Below, piece after piece: positions 60,471-64,000 of a DNA stretch of 64,000 bases (the first letter of the stretch is position 1; each line of letters starts with the position of its first letter). The stretch spans positions 387-64,386 of the forward strand of contig NZ_VTOK01000019.1 in the NCBI RefSeq assembly GCF_009765375.1, in the 5' to 3' direction. Position numbers and translations under genes: made by a program. Origin of the DNA: Alteribacillus sp. YIM 98480 (GTDB lineage: Bacteria > Bacillota > Bacilli > Bacillales > Marinococcaceae). The notes under the pieces are model-generated. The model saw nothing but the letters and a program-made list of their open reading frames with translations. It did no database searches and was not told the DNA's origin.

Positions 60471-62077
60471 GCTTTTTCACCTTCATATGGAATCTTCACT
60501 TTAAAAATGGTTCCTTGCTCCTCTTCTGTTCTCACACTAATGGTGCCATTTAACTCTTGCAGAGCTTTATTTATTAAGTACATACCTAGGCCTCTATTTT
60601 CCCCTTTTGTAGAACGTCCTTTCCTAAATAATTGTTTCACGTTCGTTTCACTCATCCCAGGTCCATTGTCTTTCATTATAAAATGAAAATACCCATCTAT
60701 ATAATTAATAGTCATTTCTATTCGTTTATCTTCCTGATCTGCTATGGCCTCGAATGCATTATCGCTTAAATTTCCAATGATGGTAATAAGGGCATCTATT
60801 TTTTCTGTGTCCTTTAATATTGGCAGCGGGAAATCGCCATTTATTTCAACCTTTGTCCCTCTTTCTTGAAAATGGTTGAGTTTATTCAACAAAAAACCTG
60901 CTAACACGGGATCCTTCACGACACGGGATATAGAACCTACTTCTTGTTGATAAGCTTTCGATATTTGTTTTATATAATCCTTAAGCTCTTGATAGGATTC
61001 TGTATGTACCATTGCTGACATTACGTGCAGTTTATTCATAAATTCATGGGTTTTCTCACGCAAGGTTTCTGCATAATGTTTCGCACCTGTCAGCTGTTCT
61101 ACAAGGGATGCTAGTTCTGATTTGTCTCGAAACGTTGCCAAAGCCCCGACTACCTGCCCATTTATAATTACTGGCACTCGGCTTTCGACCAATACCACCC
61201 CATTTAAAATGTGTTCTTGGTCGAATTCAGCTGTTTGATGAGTAAGTACTTGCTTTAACGATGAAGATTTTAAAAAATATTCTGCATCCTGTCCGATTGG
61301 ATTTTTTATTAAACCAGTTTTTCTAAAAAGCTCTTTAGCAGCATCATTAGCAACAACAATCGTGCCTGTGTCATCAATAGCTATAATTCCTTCCCGAACG
61401 GATGCAAGCATAGCTTCTCTTTCTTGAAGAAGCTGTGCTATTTCTTTTGGCTCGAGACCATGAAGCGTTCGTTTGACGCGCCGGGCCAAAAAGACAGCAC
61501 CAATAATACCAGCCAGCATGCCAGCTCCTGTACCAAGATAGACCATGCGTTGTTGCTTCATGACAACACTTTCTACATTATCTAATAAAATACCGACAGA
61601 AACGACCCCGATTTGTCCGCCATTTTCGTTCCAAATCGGTACAAAAGAACGAAGCGACTCCCCAAGTGTCCCTTCTGCAACAGAAGTGTAGCGTTCTCCT
61701 TGAAATGCCCTGTCTTCATCTCCTCCAACAAAATACTGACCTATCCGCTCTTCCACTGGGTGAGACTGTCGAATACGGTTCATATCCATGACCACAATAT
61801 ATTCCACATTGGTGTTTGCCTGTACGTCTTGGGTATATGATTGAATGGTTTCCGACGGTTCTCTATCTGCTAACCCTTCCATTACAACCGGCGCACGGCT
61901 TACCGTATTTGCAATATTCATCGTTTTATCTTCTAGAGTTTCTCTTGCCTTTTCTGATGTATCCCTTCCAATTAATAAACCTGTCACAGATAATGCGACA
62001 ATGAGAACGAGACATACAAGCAATGTGATCCACGTTTGCAGTCTAAGTGTTTTGTGTTTGTGAAAAAATCCTTTCAT
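60467..62077 (-). CDS. DcuS/CitA-type sensor histidine kinase
   Basis: A 536-residue kinase. Two membrane segments (about residues 14-36 and 178-198) flank an extracellular Cache/PAS sensor of about 140 residues. A cytoplasmic PAS domain follows (MLASVREGIIAIDDTGTIVVAND near residue 228), then the SpoOB-type histidine region THEFMNKLHVMSAMVHTESY near 347 and the ATPase domain with IGNLSDNAFEAI, DNGPGMSE and GENRGLGMYLINKAL. These kinases sense C4-dicarboxylates or citrate. With its regulator it most likely controls the DASS symporter. Confidence 0.93.
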   Translation of the reverse strand: MKGFFHKHKTLRLQTWITLLVCLVLIVALSVTGLLIGRDTSEKARETLEDKTMNIANTVSRAPVVMEGLADREPSETIQSYTQDVQANTNVEYIVVMDMNRIRQSHPVEERIGQYFVGGDEDRAFQGERYTSVAEGTLGESLRSFVPIWNENGGQIGVVSVGILLDNVESVVMKQQRMVYLGTGAGMLAGIIGAVFLARRVKRTLHGLEPKEIAQLLQEREAMLASVREGIIAIDDTGTIVVANDAAKELFRKTGLIKNPIGQDAEYFLKSSSLKQVLTHQTAEFDQEHILNGVVLVESRVPVIINGQVVGALATFRDKSELASLVEQLTGAKHYAETLREKTHEFMNKLHVMSAMVHTESYQELKDYIKQISKAYQQEVGSISRVVKDPVLAGFLLNKLNHFQERGTKVEINGDFPLPILKDTEKIDALITIIGNLSDNAFEAIADQEDKRIEMTINYIDGYFHFIMKDNGPGMSETNVKQLFRKGRSTKGENRGLGMYLINKALQELNGTISVRTEEEQGTIFKVKIPYEGEKA

Positions 62078-62586
62078 ATATATCTCCTTGACTACGTGTT
62101 CTGTTCATCTAATGTACTATATCCAAAAGGGTGAGTCTATTTTCTTTTTTAACCATACTAGGTACTAATGTTTAGATGAGACGTGCTGTAATCTATCAAA
62201 AAAAGCACTTTCCTTTGTACTGATCAAAAAGTATTAGATTATGTCGAAGCAAGACGACGATATTCACTGCGACAAGCCGAGTTGTTCTATGAGTGCGGAT
62301 TTCTCTTTTCGATATATACAACCAGATTTGTGAACTTTTTCATCAATATCTATAAGTGATGATTTTTCTCCATTATAAATCCTTTTCATGCTCTCTGCGG
62401 TGACCATCAGTCATAAAAGTCATACTATTATAACGGTTTAAAAGAGCCACAACCCTTTTTGTTTCCCTATAAATTACGACTTTTCTATTATTTATTACAA
62501 TTATATTACATGATAATATGTATGCTAAATAAATGTTTTTCCAAATGATTCTATTTTTTGGTACGAAAAACAAGGAGGAATTTCTG
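62078..62586. other. 509-bp divergent intergenic region
   Basis: It lies between the kinase (minus) and a small gene (plus). A very degenerate copy of the hairpin element may be present at about 62226-62290 (AAAAAGTATTAGATTATGTC, CGACAAGCCGAGTTGTTCTA). Otherwise only AT-rich sequence was seen. Confidence 0.55.
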
Positions 62587-62766
62587 TTGAACGAAGATAA
62601 ACCATACGTCGAGTTGCTGCTGTCCTCTCCTAATCCGCATACAAGCTTTTTATCCTTATCGCAGACCATTTGGAACCAACAAGATGTCACAACCTGCGCA
62701 AAAAAGAATGCGCTGCAAAAAGTGGTTGAGGCCTATGAAGAAATCTGTCAAAACATGCACCGTTAA
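62587..62766 (+). CDS. Small hypothetical protein
   Basis: A 59-codon gene starting at TTG 62587, eight bases after a strong AAGGAGG. The product is soluble and acidic-to-neutral, with segments KPYVELLLSSPNPHTSFLSL and NALQKVVEAYEEICQNM, the latter likely helical. It contains two Cys. I do not recognise a family. The strong ribosome site and protein-like composition support translation; the longer frame from 62533 would include the ribosome site. It stands alone between the kinase gene and a transporter gene. Confidence 0.55.
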   Translation: MNEDKPYVELLLSSPNPHTSFLSLSQTIWNQQDVTTCAKKNALQKVVEAYEEICQNMHR

Positions 62767-62816
62767 GTGACTTTTTTTTCCACCATTAGAAATCATCTTC
62801 TATTACATTCATATTA

Positions 62817-62839
62817 CACCCAACCTTTATGGTTGGGTG
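62817..62839. terminator. Perfect 9-bp hairpin after the small gene
   Basis: CACCCAACC and GGTTGGGTG flank the loop TTTAT. No T-run follows, so it may be a weak terminator or RNA-stability element. Confidence 0.55.
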
Positions 62840-62863
62840 AATTGTATTATATAACGTATTCCT

Positions 62864-62980
62864 AGCGCTTCCTTCCTCTTTAACAGCGCTTCCCCTCTTT
62901 TCCGGTCTCTCCCCTTGAGATTCAGCGCTTTTCCTCTTTGCTTCAGCTCTTCTCTTCTTTATTCCAGCACTTCCTTGACC
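62864..62980. repeat. 21-nt periodic array, AGCGCTT class
   Basis: AGCGCTT-like cores start at 62864, 62885, 62924, 62945 and 62966, spaced 21, 39 (21+18), 21 and 21 bases. All spacings are multiples of three, and both strands have an open frame through it; the minus-strand frame gives heptads starting SAG, RAE, SAE and SAV. Confidence 0.7.
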
Positions 62981-62991
62981 AATGTTATTAT

Positions 62992-63077
62992 TAAAACCGC
63001 CGAGTCCTATGGCGGAAGACGTAGTTTCACTTATATTTTTTTCCTTTTACAAAGTTAAATAATGTTCCTAAAGTACA
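62992..63077 (-). repeat. Dispersed hairpin element, reverse copy 5
   Basis: AAAACCGCCGAGTCCTATGG and CGGAAGACGTAGTTTCACTT are followed by TTTACAAAGTTAAATAATGT and CCTAAAGTA. The CCGCC/GGCGG inner stem is intact but the outer arms are shortened. Confidence 0.7.
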
Positions 63078-63100
63078 ATTGAATCACAAACCTAAACTTT

Positions 63101-63150
63101 GCATGGGTGATGCTAACCATTTGGCTGATCCCATGCTCCGCGTTTATAAT
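63101..63150 (+). promoter_or_regulatory. Promoter and inverted repeat upstream of the MFS gene
   Basis: TTGGCT (63121-63126) and TATAAT (63145-63150) are 18 bp apart. GCATGGG (63101-63107) and CCCATGC (63130-63136) form an inverted repeat that brackets the -35 box, a likely operator position. Confidence 0.55.
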
Positions 63151-63203
63151 AGATATATACTTATAATATATTGCCAGGCGCTTATTTAAAAAGGATGTTT
63201 TCG

Positions 63204-64000
63204 ATGCCCTCATTTATTTCTGAAAAAAAATTGTCTCATTCTTCTCATTTTTTTCTTATTCTAGGCATTATTTTTGTGGCTTTTAACTTAAGACCAGCCA
63301 TTACCTCAGTTGGCCCACTGATTCCTATTATTAGAGAGAGCACCGGCATGTCCAACAGCATGGCTGGTTCTTTAACTACTATTCCTCTTTTATCATTTGC
63401 GATTTTTTCCCTGCTCGCCCCAAAACTTGGTCTTCGTTTTGGCAATCATCTTTCTATTTTTTTTGCTCTTATCATTTTGGGAACTGGCATTCTTATGCGC
63501 TCCACAGGTGTAATCGCTGCCATTTTCATAGGCACCGCTTTAGCTGGAGTCGGAATTGCCATTTGTAATGTCCTGCTTCCCGGGGTTGTTAAGTTTAGTT
63601 TTCCAAAAAAAGTAGGATTAATGACCAGTATTTATACAGTGTGTATGGGGAGCTTTGCCAGTATTGGTTCCGGTGTCAGTATACCCCTATCTGAAACTCT
63701 CGGCCTTGGCTGGGAAAAAGCGTTAGGAGTGTGGGCTGTCCTTACTGTGCTTGCTTTAATTGCATGGACCCCTCAAATCAGAGGAAAGAAAGAAGCAAAG
63801 AAGCCAGTCAAAGAGAATAAGACGTCTTTCTCTCAATCTATCTGGTCATCTACTCTGGCTTGGAACGTAACCTTATTCATGGGGATGCAATCCTTTTTGT
63901 TTTATTGTTTAATCACGTGGATTCCTGATGTACTGCAGGAATTAGGAATGAGTTTGTCCGCAGCAGGCTGGATGCTGTTTCTTCTTCAATTAGTAGGGAT
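63204..64000 (+). CDS. CynX/NimT-type MFS transporter (cut by window edge)
   Basis: About 265 codons of a membrane protein are visible. The start MPSFISEKKLSHSSHFFLIL leads into ILGIIFVAFNLRPAITSVGPLIPIIRESTGMSN, the characteristic first-helix NLRPxxTSVGP motif of the CynX/NimT/YycB family (cyanate, 2-nitroimidazole and related exporters or importers). Seven hydrophobic segments are covered before the window ends, and the loop after helix 6 is rich in Lys. Substrate unknown. AAAAAGGA precedes the ATG. Confidence 0.88.
   Translation, partial: MPSFISEKKLSHSSHFFLILGIIFVAFNLRPAITSVGPLIPIIRESTGMSNSMAGSLTTIPLLSFAIFSLLAPKLGLRFGNHLSIFFALIILGTGILMRSTGVIAAIFIGTALAGVGIAICNVLLPGVVKFSFPKKVGLMTSIYTVCMGSFASIGSGVSIPLSETLGLGWEKALGVWAVLTVLALIAWTPQIRGKKEAKKPVKENKTSFSQSIWSSTLAWNVTLFMGMQSFLFYCLITWIPDVLQELGMSLSAAGWMLFLLQLVG

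Larger units (their letters stand above)
62767..63203. other. 437-bp intergenic region
   Basis: It contains a hairpin at 62817-62839, a 21-nt periodic array, a reverse hairpin-element copy and the promoter region of the downstream MFS gene. No gene was supported. Confidence 0.7.

Noticed and set aside
62373-62690. 105-codon minus-strand ORF near 62.5 kb
   Set aside because: It has no ribosome binding site and lies antisense to the small gene that does have one.

Overview
The window reads as a chromosome segment of a low-GC Gram-positive bacterium of the family Bacillaceae, probably moderately halophilic or alkaliphilic. The evidence is strong AGGAGG-type ribosome binding sites, frequent TTG and GTG starts, lipoproteins with very acidic linkers after the lipobox cysteine, an OpuA glycine betaine importer beside a GbsR-type regulator, and protein families typical of Bacillus relatives. 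I cannot name the genus with confidence. No rRNA, tRNA, transposase, prophage or CRISPR array was seen. About fifty genes are present.

Layout. 0.0-4.7 kb (minus): ubiX, a TctCBA-type tripartite transporter and a ubiD-family decarboxylase (cut by the left edge), with a perfect-consensus cre site and a GAAAC-repeat operator candidate upstream; probably uptake and decarboxylation of an organic or aromatic acid. 5.4-10.0 kb (plus): molybdopterin cofactor operon moaA-moeB-moeA-mobB-moaE-moaD. 10.3-14.8 kb: opuA operon (minus) divergent from a GbsR-like regulator and a nitroreductase. 15.3-19.4 kb: SLH-type 5'-nucleotidase, an arginase-family ureohydrolase with an altered metal site, and a GalE-type epimerase whose catalytic Lys is Asn. 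19.9 kb: luciferase-like oxidoreductase. 21-29 kb (minus): acyl-CoA degradation cluster (TetR, nitronate monooxygenase, quinone reductase, PaaG-like isomerase, enoyl-CoA hydratase, 3-hydroxyacyl-CoA dehydrogenase, phosphotransferase) plus a thiolase.

29.4-40.8 kb (minus): two alpha-glucoside units, each with its own LacI regulator and palindromic operators. The first has a binding protein, two permeases, an FAD-dependent oxidoreductase, a YesL-like membrane protein and a GH13 enzyme; the second is lacI plus a GH13 enzyme. 40.9 kb: asparagine synthase. 43.2-49.7 kb (minus): PhnDCEE-type importer and a large secreted OB-fold/FIMAH protein. 49.8-54.6 kb: HAD phosphatase, a candidate small RNA, a half-size FAD protein, a TGA-interrupted ORF, a TIGR01777 epimerase and cobT. 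54.6-62.1 kb (minus): an OmpR-type two-component system, a secreted repeat protein, and a DcuS/DctR-like sensor-regulator pair with a DASS dicarboxylate transporter. 62.6 kb: a small hypothetical gene. 63.2 kb to the right edge: a CynX/NimT-type MFS transporter.

The intergenic DNA is unusually rich in repeats: about a dozen copies of a 65-100 bp hairpin element, two copies of a longer GC-rich element (one interrupted by another repeat), and four arrays with 21-nt periodicity. The best candidates for something undescribed are the promoter-plus-terminator small RNA at 50.8 kb, the dispersed hairpin element, the TGA-interrupted ORF at 52.0 kb, and the two enzymes with substituted catalytic residues.
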